Assembly: GCA_013153135.1 (NCBI GenBank)
Contig: JAADFA010000037.1
Coordinates: 1 to 18,942 of the forward strand
Origin: Chloroflexota bacterium
GTDB taxonomy: Bacteria > Chloroflexota > Anaerolineae > Anaerolineales > DRMV01
DNA: 18,942 bases
Reading direction: 5' to 3'
Position numbers and translations under genes: made by a program. Each line of letters opens with the position of its first letter. The stretch's first letter is position 1. The notes under the pieces were generated by a model. The model saw only the letters and a list, made by a program, of their open reading frames with translations, was not told where the DNA came from and searched no databases. Of this stretch, positions 1-6,620 are shown one piece after another.

Positions 1-175
1 GGATGCGCGCGTCGCCGTCCTCATTCCATTCGCCCGGACCGACCGCGAGCACTTCGCCCTTTTGGGGCTTTTCCTTCGCGGTTTCGGGCAGCACCAGACC
101 CGACGGCGTGCGCTCTTCTTCCTCAATGGGCTTGATCACCACACGGTTAGCCAGGGGTTGCAGCTTGATCGCCAT
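1..175 (-). CDS. groES: Co-chaperonin GroES (Hsp10), N-terminal part, cut by window edge
   Basis: GroES forms the seven-membered lid on the GroEL folding chamber in the cytoplasm. The minus strand reads 58 residues starting MAIKLQPLANRVVIKP, the classic Hsp10 beginning. It goes on through a mobile-loop region (TPSGLVLPETAKEKPQKG, about residues 23-40) and the conserved GEVLAVGPGE strand. The family is about 95-100 residues long, so roughly 40% is missing beyond base 1. The ATG at 173-175 is preceded by AAGGAGGG at good spacing. A promoter and a CIRCE operator lie just upstream, which fits HrcA-controlled heat-shock expression. groEL would be expected further left, outside the window. Identity is very secure. 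Confidence 0.96.
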   Translation of the reverse strand, partial: MAIKLQPLANRVVIKPIEEEERTPSGLVLPETAKEKPQKGEVLAVGPGEWNEDGDARI

Positions 176-199
176 CGCGAGCCCTCCTTGCTGGGATTT

Positions 200-226
200 T
201 TAGCACTCTCGGCGTTTGATTGCTAA
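200..226 (-). promoter_or_regulatory. CIRCE operator (HrcA binding site) of groES
   Basis: The sequence is TTAGCACTC, nine spacer bases, then GATTGCTAA. The CIRCE consensus is TTAGCACTC-N9-GAGTGCTAA, so the left arm is perfect and the right arm differs at one base (T instead of G at 220). It lies between the groES start (175) and the predicted groES -10 box (239-244), beginning just after the expected transcription start. This is the normal place for HrcA to repress groES(L). It implies that the genome encodes HrcA. Confidence 0.93.
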
Positions 227-238
227 TCACCGCTCTCA

Positions 239-268
239 ATCTTACCCACCGGATGAGGCTGACGTCAA
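239..268 (-). promoter_or_regulatory. Predicted housekeeping-sigma promoter of groES
   Basis: On the minus strand there is a TTGACG -35 box (bases 268-263), an 18-base spacer and a TAAGAT -10 box (244-239). These match 5/6 and 4/6 of the sigma-70 consensus. The CIRCE operator begins 13 bases downstream, so bound HrcA would cover the start site. The agreement of promoter, operator, ribosome site and groES start makes this placement credible, although it was read by eye. Confidence 0.7.
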
Positions 269-356
269 TCCTCCCAGGCCTTACCATGCTGCGATTCTTA
301 CAAAACTCTTACATCTTCCGCTCGAACGTCGAAAGCATCCACGCGTCGGCCAAGGG

Positions 357-386
357 CGTACATAGCAGCAGAATGGTCGGTATAAT
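357..386 (+). promoter_or_regulatory. Possible promoter of the ABC transporter operon
   Basis: A perfect TATAAT lies at 381-386. The best upstream partner is a weak CGTACA at 357-362 (18-base spacer, three of six matches). Transcription would begin near 393, giving a leader of only about a dozen bases, just enough for the GGAGG at 396-400 before the ATG at 406. The -10 box is convincing by itself, but the weak -35 box keeps confidence moderate. The rest of the 230-bp gap between groES and this gene holds the groES control region and no other gene. Confidence 0.4.
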
Positions 387-405
387 GGCACCATTGGAGG
401 CTGGC

Positions 406-1380
406 ATGATTAAAGCGCAAGGGCTCGCGAAGGTCTTTGACGATTTTTGGGCTGTCCACGACGTCACCCTGGATATCCCGCCGGGCACGGTGCTCGCGTT
501 GCTCGGCCCGAATGGTGCGGGAAAGACCACGACCGTGCGCATGCTCGCGTCGGTGCTGCGGCCCACTCGTGGCCATGCGTGGGTGGCGGGGTATGATGTG
601 CGTACACAACCCTTGGCTGTGCGTGCTCATGTGGGGGTCCTGACTGAGCATCACGCACTCTATCGTCGTATGTCCGTGTATGAATACCTGGACTTTTTCG
701 CGGACCTGTATCGCCTTACCCCCAAACAAAAGCAGGTGCGCATCGAGCGCTGGCTTACCTTCTTTGGTTTGTGGGATTTCCGCAACCATCGAGTGGGCGG
801 TCTTTCGAAGGGTATGCGACAAAAGCTTGCCCTCAGCCGCGCCTTGCTCCATGAGCCGCCGGTGCTGCTGCTGGACGAGCCGACTTCGGCCATGGACCCC
901 GAGAGTGCTCGACGGGTGCGCGAGGCCATCGCCCGGCTTCGTTCCGATGAACGCGCGATTCTCATCTGTACCCACAACTTGACCGAAGCTGAAACCCTGG
1001 CCGACCGGGTCGCGATCATCCGGCGGGGGCGCATCATCGCCCAGGGCACGCCGTCGGAACTCAAAGCTCGCTACCTGGGCCCTCCCGAGTTCCGCGTGAC
1101 TTTCGCCCGCGGGTGGGACGGCCATCCCCCGAGCATCCCCGGGTTGCGTATCACCCGCTGGGATGGACGTAGCCTGAGCTACCGCACGGCTAACCCCGCG
1201 CGTGATAACCCCGCCGTTTTGCGCACACTCATGGATATGGGGCTAGACATCGTCGCTTTGGAAGAGGTGCCACGTTCTCTGGAAGAGGTTTATCTCAAAG
1301 TCATGGCCCAAGCGGCACAGGCGGAAGCCGCCCAAGCCACCGCGCCCGCGGATGTGGACGCGGTTACGGAGGAGGTATGA
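406..1380 (+). CDS. ABC transporter ATP-binding protein (ABC-2/NatA-like)
   Basis: This 324-residue ATPase would power the membrane protein encoded directly downstream. Visible motifs are Walker A GPNGAGKTT (34-42), a Q-loop position carrying Glu (GVLTE, 77-81), a degenerate signature LSKGM (133-137), Walker B VLLLDEP (153-159), D-loop SAMD (161-164) and the H-loop His190. The Glu in the Q-loop and the LSKGM signature are common in ABC-2 exporters of the CcmA/NatA type. The last ~100 residues are an accessory tail ending in an Ala/Gln-rich stretch. I chose the ATG at 406 because GGAGG (396-400) sits five bases before it. An in-frame ATG at 385 lies inside the predicted -10 box. The stop overlaps the next gene's start (ATGA), indicating translational coupling. 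The substrate cannot be told from sequence. Confidence 0.92.
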   Translation: MIKAQGLAKVFDDFWAVHDVTLDIPPGTVLALLGPNGAGKTTTVRMLASVLRPTRGHAWVAGYDVRTQPLAVRAHVGVLTEHHALYRRMSVYEYLDFFADLYRLTPKQKQVRIERWLTFFGLWDFRNHRVGGLSKGMRQKLALSRALLHEPPVLLLDEPTSAMDPESARRVREAIARLRSDERAILICTHNLTEAETLADRVAIIRRGRIIAQGTPSELKARYLGPPEFRVTFARGWDGHPPSIPGLRITRWDGRSLSYRTANPARDNPAVLRTLMDMGLDIVALEEVPRSLEEVYLKVMAQAAQAEAAQATAPADVDAVTEEV

Positions 1381-2909
1381 TGTCCGGAGGCATTCCTATG
1401 GTCGAATCGCGCGACGAGGCGGCCCCTCGGGCTAGGTTCTGGGCCCGTTGGCGTACGTGGTGGCATCCGGTCTGGGTGATTGTGCGCCGTGAGCTCCGGG
1501 ACCAACGTCGCGATTGGCGCATTCTCACCCCCCTGGTGGGCCTGACCCTTTTCTTCCCTGTACTTATGTTATTTACCGCGAACCGCATGGTAGCCTTTGT
1601 ACAGCGCTTTGGCGCGGAGCTGATTGCAGAACGGTTGTTCCCTTTTCTCTTGCTCATTGTGGGCTTTTTCCCTCTGTCTATCTCCCTTGTTATTGCCCTT
1701 GAGAGCTTCGCCGGCGAGCGGGAGCGCGGGACCATCGAGCCCTTGTTGGTCGCACCCATTACCGATGGTCAGTTTTACGTGGGCAAGCTGCTCGCAGTGC
1801 TGGTATTGCCGCTCCTGGCCAGCTACCTGGGCGTGGCTGCGCTGTTGTTAAGCCTCTACGTACGAACGGGATGGTATCCGGATGTCGCGCTGCTCATTGT
1901 GGTTGTGGCCCTGGTCACAGCCAAGGCGGTGGTCATGATCAGCGGCGCGATGGTGGTATCTACGCAGGCTACGTCGGTGCGTTCAGCTAACTTGTTGGCT
2001 TCGTTAATCATCATCCCTATTGCGCTGTTGCTTCAGAACGAAGCCACGCTGCTGTTGTGGCGCCGCATGGATGTGCTCTGGTACTACGTGGCCGCGCTCC
2101 TGGTGGTGGCTGTATTGCTCACCCGGACGGGATTGGCGCACTTCAACCGCGAGGGCCTCCTGGGACGGGATTTGGACGCGCTCAACCTGGGTTGGGCCTG
2201 GCGCACGTTCTGGGGAGCTTTTTGGGGCCAGGCGCCGTCGCTGCGCGCATGGTATCGTGAGCAGATTGGACCGAACCTGCGCGCGTTGCGCGTGCCCTTG
2301 CTGCTTATGGCGGGCCTTTTGGTCGTAGCCGTGGTCATTGGCGCACACCTAACGAACACATACCTCAACCAAATCCCGGATGACGTATTGCTAGCGAACA
2401 TGCCCGACCGTGATGAAATGGTGACCAATCTCGCGGGCTTGCGAGGCCCCCTCACGTTCTTCGGCGGTGGCCGATGGAGCGCGCGAGCCATTTTGGCCCA
2501 CAACTTGCGTGCCATCGCGTTGGTCTCACTGCTTGGGGTGTTGAGCTATGGCGTTGCAGGCGTGTTGGTCCTGCTTTTGCCCTTTGCCCTGTTGGGCGCG
2601 GGTCAAGCGTTGATCACTCGGGTTGGGCTGATGTCCGTACCTGCATATTGGTTGGCCTTTGTGTTGCCCCATGGCATCTTTGAGATCCCGGCGGTGCTGC
2701 TCCTGGGCGCGGCGCTGTTGCGTTTGGGCGCGGCGTGGGCCTCGCCCGCCCGCGGCCAGAGCTTGGGCGCGTTTTGGCTCCGGGCCTTGGCCCAATGGGC
2801 GCAAGTATTGGTCGGTGTGGTGCTCCCTTTGTTCGTTCTGGCGGCTATTGCCGAAGCATGGCTCACCCCCCGCGTCGCGGTTTGGGTCCTGTTGCACCAG
2901 CTGCCCTAA
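1377..2909 (+). CDS. ABC-2 type permease fused to a SpoIIM-like (DUF95) domain
   Basis: This 510-residue membrane protein is the likely partner of the upstream ATPase. The first half is an ABC-2 permease, with a basic N-terminus, several hydrophobic segments (about 51-67, 87-109, 137-160, 168-192, 207-220, 234-249) and the family's cytoplasmic motif GERERGTIEPLLVAPITD (113-130). The second half (about 295-508) resembles the stage II sporulation protein M family. It has an amphipathic AWYREQIGP lead-in, further membrane segments, the hallmark PHGIFEIPAVLLLGAALLRL (431-450) and a late IAEAWLTP (491-498). Three starts are possible: ATG 1377 (overlapping the upstream stop), ATG 1380 (GGAGG at 1368-1372) and ATG 1398 (GGAGG at 1386-1390). 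All give nearly the same protein. Function is probably export or membrane remodelling; the substrate is unknown. Confidence 0.88.
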   Translation: MMSGGIPMVESRDEAAPRARFWARWRTWWHPVWVIVRRELRDQRRDWRILTPLVGLTLFFPVLMLFTANRMVAFVQRFGAELIAERLFPFLLLIVGFFPLSISLVIALESFAGERERGTIEPLLVAPITDGQFYVGKLLAVLVLPLLASYLGVAALLLSLYVRTGWYPDVALLIVVVALVTAKAVVMISGAMVVSTQATSVRSANLLASLIIIPIALLLQNEATLLLWRRMDVLWYYVAALLVVAVLLTRTGLAHFNREGLLGRDLDALNLGWAWRTFWGAFWGQAPSLRAWYREQIGPNLRALRVPLLLMAGLLVVAVVIGAHLTNTYLNQIPDDVLLANMPDRDEMVTNLAGLRGPLTFFGGGRWSARAILAHNLRAIALVSLLGVLSYGVAGVLVLLLPFALLGAGQALITRVGLMSVPAYWLAFVLPHGIFEIPAVLLLGAALLRLGAAWASPARGQSLGAFWLRALAQWAQVLVGVVLPLFVLAAIAEAWLTPRVAVWVLLHQLP

Positions 2910-2957
2910 CTTCATCAATGCCTGGCTTGATTCAATCCCACCTTTGGAGGTCCCGCT

Positions 2958-3614
2958 GTGATGACCCCATCATCTCCATATCACGACGAAGACCGGGCCC
3001 GTCAGGCCGTGGTTGACGTGGTCATGGAACTCTACGACGCGCGCCTGATTACCTCTACCGGCGGAAACGTGTCTGTCCGTTTGGCCGATGGCGATGTGCT
3101 TATCACGCCGACCCGGATGCATAAAGGCGGCCTTACGCCGGATTCACTAGTTCGGGTGAGCCCGCACGGCGAGCCCCGGCCCGGTCAGGGACGCCCGTCC
3201 TCGGAGACCCCCTTGCACCTGGCCGTCTACCACGCCCGGCCGGATGTGCACGCGGTGGTGCATACCCACGCACCCCACGCGATCATGTTAGGCTTGTTAG
3301 AGGGCCGCGTGCCGCCCATCATCGCAGATGCATTACCCTTTGAGTCATTGCCGATTGTGTATTACGTCTTGCCCGGTGACCGCGAGGGCATCGCGCGCAT
3401 TGTGCAAAGCCTGGGCGCGCAGGGTAGTGCCGTGCTGCTCAAGCATCATGGCTTGTTGACCGTAGGACGAGATCTCCGGCGCGCGGTCAATGTGACCTTC
3501 GCCCTGGAAGAGGTCTTGCACATTTTGACCTTGTGCCGCATCTGGGGGTGCACGGAGCCGCCCACCTTGCCGTCGGACGACGCGGCCACCTTACGGCGGC
3601 TGGATATCGTATAG
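2958..3614 (+). CDS. Class II aldolase/adducin family protein (FucA-like)
   Basis: The 218-residue product has the full active-site set of zinc-dependent class II sugar-phosphate aldolases: the phosphate-binding TGGNVSVR (34-41), SSETPLH with catalytic Glu83, HTHAPH with zinc ligands His102 and His104, and KHHGLL with His164. It most resembles L-fuculose-1-phosphate aldolase. Relatives with the same residues include ribulose-5-phosphate epimerase and methylthioribulose-1-phosphate dehydratase, so the substrate is open. The length fits the family. The start is GTG 2958, seven bases after GGAGG (2946-2950); the next codon is ATG 2961 and could serve instead. It follows the permease by 48 bases on the same strand and may be co-transcribed. 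No neighbouring sugar pathway genes help to name the substrate. Confidence 0.88.
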   Translation: MMTPSSPYHDEDRARQAVVDVVMELYDARLITSTGGNVSVRLADGDVLITPTRMHKGGLTPDSLVRVSPHGEPRPGQGRPSSETPLHLAVYHARPDVHAVVHTHAPHAIMLGLLEGRVPPIIADALPFESLPIVYYVLPGDREGIARIVQSLGAQGSAVLLKHHGLLTVGRDLRRAVNVTFALEEVLHILTLCRIWGCTEPPTLPSDDAATLRRLDIV

Positions 3615-3699
3615 CCCTGAGCGGGAGAAAGGCATAACTTCCGCGTGGCCTGCGTGTTACATCCAGCGGATGGCTCCAATCTCAGCTGCGGAGGCGGAC

Positions 3700-4386
3700 G
3701 TGGTGGACGGCTTGCGCTTGCTTTGGCTCTTTGCTCTGTCGTACGTGTTGGGTTCGGTCCCTTTTGGCTACATTATTGCCAAGGCGACCAAAGGAGTGGA
3801 TGTGCGCAAGGTGGAAAGCGGCCGCACCGGCGGGACCAATACCTTGCGGGCTGCGGGGTTTTGGGCGGGTTTAGCGACCGCGACCTTGGACATCCTTAAA
3901 GGCGCGTCCACAGTTTGGATCGCGCGAGCGATCTTTCCGGGCGCCGCGTGGGTGCACGCGTTGGCACCCATTTTTGCGATTTTGGGGCATAACTACTCCA
4001 TTGTACTCATTGAGCGGGATGAGCAGGGGCGTTTGCGTTTGCACGGCGGCGCGGGGGGCGCGCCCGCGGCCGGGGGGGCCCTCGGACTCTGGGCGCCTAC
4101 GTTCTTGTACATCCTGCCCATTGGCGCGGTGATTTTCTTCATTATCGGCTATGCATCGGTCACTACCATGAGCGTGCCGCTAATCACCGCGGGGGTGCTC
4201 GCATGGCAAGCTGTGCAGGGCAACCTGCCATGGGCGTACCTGATGTATCCTGTCCTGGCCGAGGCTCTCATTCTTTGGGCCTTGCGGCCCAATATCCGTC
4301 GTTTGCTTCAGGGCACTGAGCGGGTTGTGGGCCTGCGCGCGTGGTATCGCAAGCGCCGCGCGCTGCACCAGCGCCCGTCCTCATAG
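3700..4386 (+). CDS. plsY: Glycerol-3-phosphate acyltransferase, PlsY family (divergent)
   Basis: PlsY is an inner-membrane enzyme that moves an acyl group from acyl-phosphate to glycerol-3-phosphate, the first step of phospholipid synthesis. The 228-residue protein keeps LGSVPFGY (17-24), a loop ESGRTGGTNTLR (39-50; usually GSGNIGATN), DILKG (64-68), GHNYS (96-100) and the C-terminal NIRRLLQGTE (198-207). It has about five hydrophobic segments. The usual third motif, FxGGKGVAT after GH, is replaced by a charged insert (ERDEQGRLRL) and HGGAGGAPAAGG (115-126), so the Lys is gone. I chose GTG 3700 because GGAGG (3690-3694) precedes it by five bases and the first membrane helix then starts promptly. 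ATG 3670 in the same frame has no ribosome site. Family is secure; full activity is less certain. Confidence 0.85.
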   Translation: MVDGLRLLWLFALSYVLGSVPFGYIIAKATKGVDVRKVESGRTGGTNTLRAAGFWAGLATATLDILKGASTVWIARAIFPGAAWVHALAPIFAILGHNYSIVLIERDEQGRLRLHGGAGGAPAAGGALGLWAPTFLYILPIGAVIFFIIGYASVTTMSVPLITAGVLAWQAVQGNLPWAYLMYPVLAEALILWALRPNIRRLLQGTERVVGLRAWYRKRRALHQRPSS

Positions 4387-4443
4387 CACGCTCGTGCGGG
4401 TTCGCACTAACAGCCGCCATCAAATATCCCGAGGAGGCCTTCC

Positions 4444-4851
4444 ATGACCATGACGTTGGACGATTTGCTACGTTCCCGGGATTTTGATTTCTGGGCCAAA
4501 GGCGCGCATAACATTATGCCTGAGGCCTTTGTGGAAAAGATGCTGCGGGGTGAGGCTGTGTTGTTAGACGTCCGCACTGAGGACGAAGTCGCGCTCCTGG
4601 CTTTCCCCTTTGCGTTGCACATTCCCCTGCATCAGCTGCCCGACCGGTGGTCTGAGGTGCCGCGCGATAAATTGGTGGCCATCTTCTGCCCGGGTGGCAG
4701 CCGTTCTGTGCTCGCGCACGCGTACCTTACGCTCAAGGGATACGAAAACGTGCGCTTGCTCAAGGGCGGCTATCCGGGCCTGACGGCTGCGTTGGTGCCG
4801 CCCAAACTTCGGCGCCTCGCGCCGCGTGCTTCCCAAGGGGAGGAGGCTTAA
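4444..4851 (+). CDS. Single-domain rhodanese-like protein
   Basis: The 135-residue cytoplasmic protein has one rhodanese domain: VLLDVRTEDEV (39-49), the active loop CPGGSRS with catalytic Cys82, and the closing LLKGGYPGL motif. Rhodaneses carry a persulfide on this Cys and pass sulfur to acceptors such as cyanide, thiols or sulfur-transfer proteins. The loop C-P-G-G-S-R fits a sulfurtransferase. The actual acceptor is unknown. A strong GAGGAGG (4431-4437) lies six bases before the ATG. The gap from plsY is 57 bases and includes a small GTGCG/CGCAC hairpin (4394-4407) without a T tract. The stop overlaps the stop of the opposing COG3044 gene within TTAA. Confidence 0.9.
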   Translation: MTMTLDDLLRSRDFDFWAKGAHNIMPEAFVEKMLRGEAVLLDVRTEDEVALLAFPFALHIPLHQLPDRWSEVPRDKLVAIFCPGGSRSVLAHAYLTLKGYENVRLLKGGYPGLTAALVPPKLRRLAPRASQGEEA

Positions 4852-6566
4852 CCTTCGGGCTGGCGCACGCGTAGGGTGCGCAGCCGGTTTAAGGCTGCGG
4901 TTAGCCCCCAGCGGGTAAAGCCGCTCAAGTTGCCTTCGGGGTAGGCGTGCGGACTGAGGATCTCGAGCCCATGCTGCGCGAGGTCCTCCATAACGCGCGT
5001 GAGGATCTCGTCCCATGTCCGTTTGCCGTCCATGTAGCGCTGTTTCGCGTAAACCAACGCCAATCCGATGGCGCGCAGCTGGCCTGGCTCGACCAAGGGG
5101 GAGACCGCGCTGAGATCAATGGTTTGCGTGCCCCATTGCAGTTCGCGTGTACCTAGGGGCTTGATGACCAGCTTGCGCCCCTTATAGGGATTCAGACTGT
5201 GCGGATCTGGCACACGTCGCGGTTGGGGAATGGGCCCTTGGGCCTCCGGCTGCCGTCCGGTGGGGAATTGCGCCGCGATGGCCCGGGCCTGCTCGGTTAC
5301 GTCATAGGGTTGGTACGCGTCCATCAGGATGACCGTATCCGCGACGTCGAGATAATCGCCGCTGCCACCGATGACCAGAACGGTGGATACACCTCGTTCG
5401 GTGTACAGCTGCCGCACGCGGTCGATAAATGGCGTGATGGGCTCTCGATCTTTGTGCACCAGGGCCTGCATCCGTCGGTCGCGGATCATAAAGTTGGTCG
5501 CGGCCGTATCTTCATCGATGAGCAAGACCTGCGCGCCCATCTCCAGGGCTTCCATGATGTTCGCGGCTTGGGATGTGGATCCGGATGCGTTTTCTGTGTA
5601 GAAGAAGGTGGTGGAGCGCCCGCCGGGCAGGGTGCCGATAAAAGCTGAGATATCCACGCCGGCCACGTAGCGGCCGTCTTCTGCGCGGATGACCACGGTG
5701 TTAGGCAGGCTGACGACGCGCTCCCGTCCGTCGCCCGGCTTGTGGTTATAAACACCGTACGCCAATCCCCGCAACAAGGTCGATTTGCCGTGGAACCCGC
5801 CGCCTACGATGAGGGTCACGCCTTGGGGAATGCCCAAGCCCGAGATCTCGCCCGCGTGGGGTGCGCGCAAGGTGACCCGTAGGGACTCGGGTACGCGCAA
5901 AGGTACCCCATCAGGCAGTGGGCGGTCGTCGACGCCGGACCGCCGTGGGAGCACGCTACCCTCCGCAACGAACGCGACCAGGCCATGTGCGTTCAGCTGG
6001 GCCCGGAGCGCGTCCGCGTCTTCGGCTGTGTGTGCATAGCGCCAAAGGGTCTCGGTATCCAACGCGTCGTAACGCAAGCTGTGCTGTACCACTGCTGGGA
6101 CGTCCTCCAAGAGCAGGGCGAGGGCTTCACGGGCTAAGATGCGTCGTCCGGCTGCGGGCAGGCCCACGGTGAAGCGCGCCTCAACGCCGTGTTCGCCTAG
6201 GCGCACGGCGGTACGGGGGAGCATCTGTTGCCCCACGGGCATCATGCGGATTTGACCGCTGTGCCCTGTGCCCCGCGAACGGCTACGGCGCCGAGCCCAG
6301 GCGGCGAATTGTTCCGCGAGGAAGTGTTCGGCTCCTACTCGGCGGCTGGGATGCGCCCACAGGTCTTCGGGAAAGCCAGCCACGTCTCGCGGTACAATTA
6401 CCCGTACGGCTGAGGGTGTGGCAAAGGGGTCACCCTGGATGTGATCGAGAATCAGGGTAAAGGTGGGAAAGGTGTACGTCCCACGCAGGGCTTTATAGGC
6501 CTTATACCCGCGTCCGTCTAAACGTAGCAGCTGCTCACGAAGATCATGATGCGTCCGTGCGGTCAT
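4848..6566 (-). CDS. Predicted ATPase of the ABC class (COG3044 family)
   Basis: The 572-residue protein belongs to the COG3044 'predicted ATPase of the ABC class' family, recognised from the N-terminal LDGRGYKAYKALRG (16-29) and DHIQGDPFATPS (41-52), the unusual P-loop GGGFHGKST (255-263), a Ser-rich ASGSTSQA stretch (327-334) and Walker B VLLIDEDTAATNFM (347-360), followed by VIGGSGDY (398-405). The C-terminal domain (about 440-572) is also typical of the family. No membrane segment is seen, so it is not a transporter subunit. A trypanosome mitochondrial RNA-editing factor, MRB1590, belongs to this family, which suggests nucleic-acid binding; the bacterial role is not established. The start at 6566 has GGAG five bases upstream. 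Longer in-frame extension would overlap the divergent phosphatase gene. Confidence 0.88.
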   Translation of the reverse strand: MTARTHHDLREQLLRLDGRGYKAYKALRGTYTFPTFTLILDHIQGDPFATPSAVRVIVPRDVAGFPEDLWAHPSRRVGAEHFLAEQFAAWARRRSRSRGTGHSGQIRMMPVGQQMLPRTAVRLGEHGVEARFTVGLPAAGRRILAREALALLLEDVPAVVQHSLRYDALDTETLWRYAHTAEDADALRAQLNAHGLVAFVAEGSVLPRRSGVDDRPLPDGVPLRVPESLRVTLRAPHAGEISGLGIPQGVTLIVGGGFHGKSTLLRGLAYGVYNHKPGDGRERVVSLPNTVVIRAEDGRYVAGVDISAFIGTLPGGRSTTFFYTENASGSTSQAANIMEALEMGAQVLLIDEDTAATNFMIRDRRMQALVHKDREPITPFIDRVRQLYTERGVSTVLVIGGSGDYLDVADTVILMDAYQPYDVTEQARAIAAQFPTGRQPEAQGPIPQPRRVPDPHSLNPYKGRKLVIKPLGTRELQWGTQTIDLSAVSPLVEPGQLRAIGLALVYAKQRYMDGKRTWDEILTRVMEDLAQHGLEILSPHAYPEGNLSGFTRWGLTAALNRLRTLRVRQPEG

Positions 6567-6620
6567 TGCTTCTCCGCAGTTCGTCAAGGATTCGCGCGCC
6601 TCGCGCGCGTAGGGAGATGG

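Noticed and set aside
3..203. A 66-residue plus-strand open frame at the left edge
   Set aside because: It is antisense to groES, which matches its family from the first residue.
298..1125. A 275-residue open frame on the minus strand opposite the ABC ATPase
   Set aside because: The plus-strand gene has every ABC motif; the antisense product has none and no ribosome site fits.
4394..4407. The GTGCGGGTTCGCAC hairpin after plsY as a tRNA T-arm remnant or terminator
   Set aside because: The loop is too short for a T-arm, no acceptor or anticodon arm is nearby, and no T tract follows.
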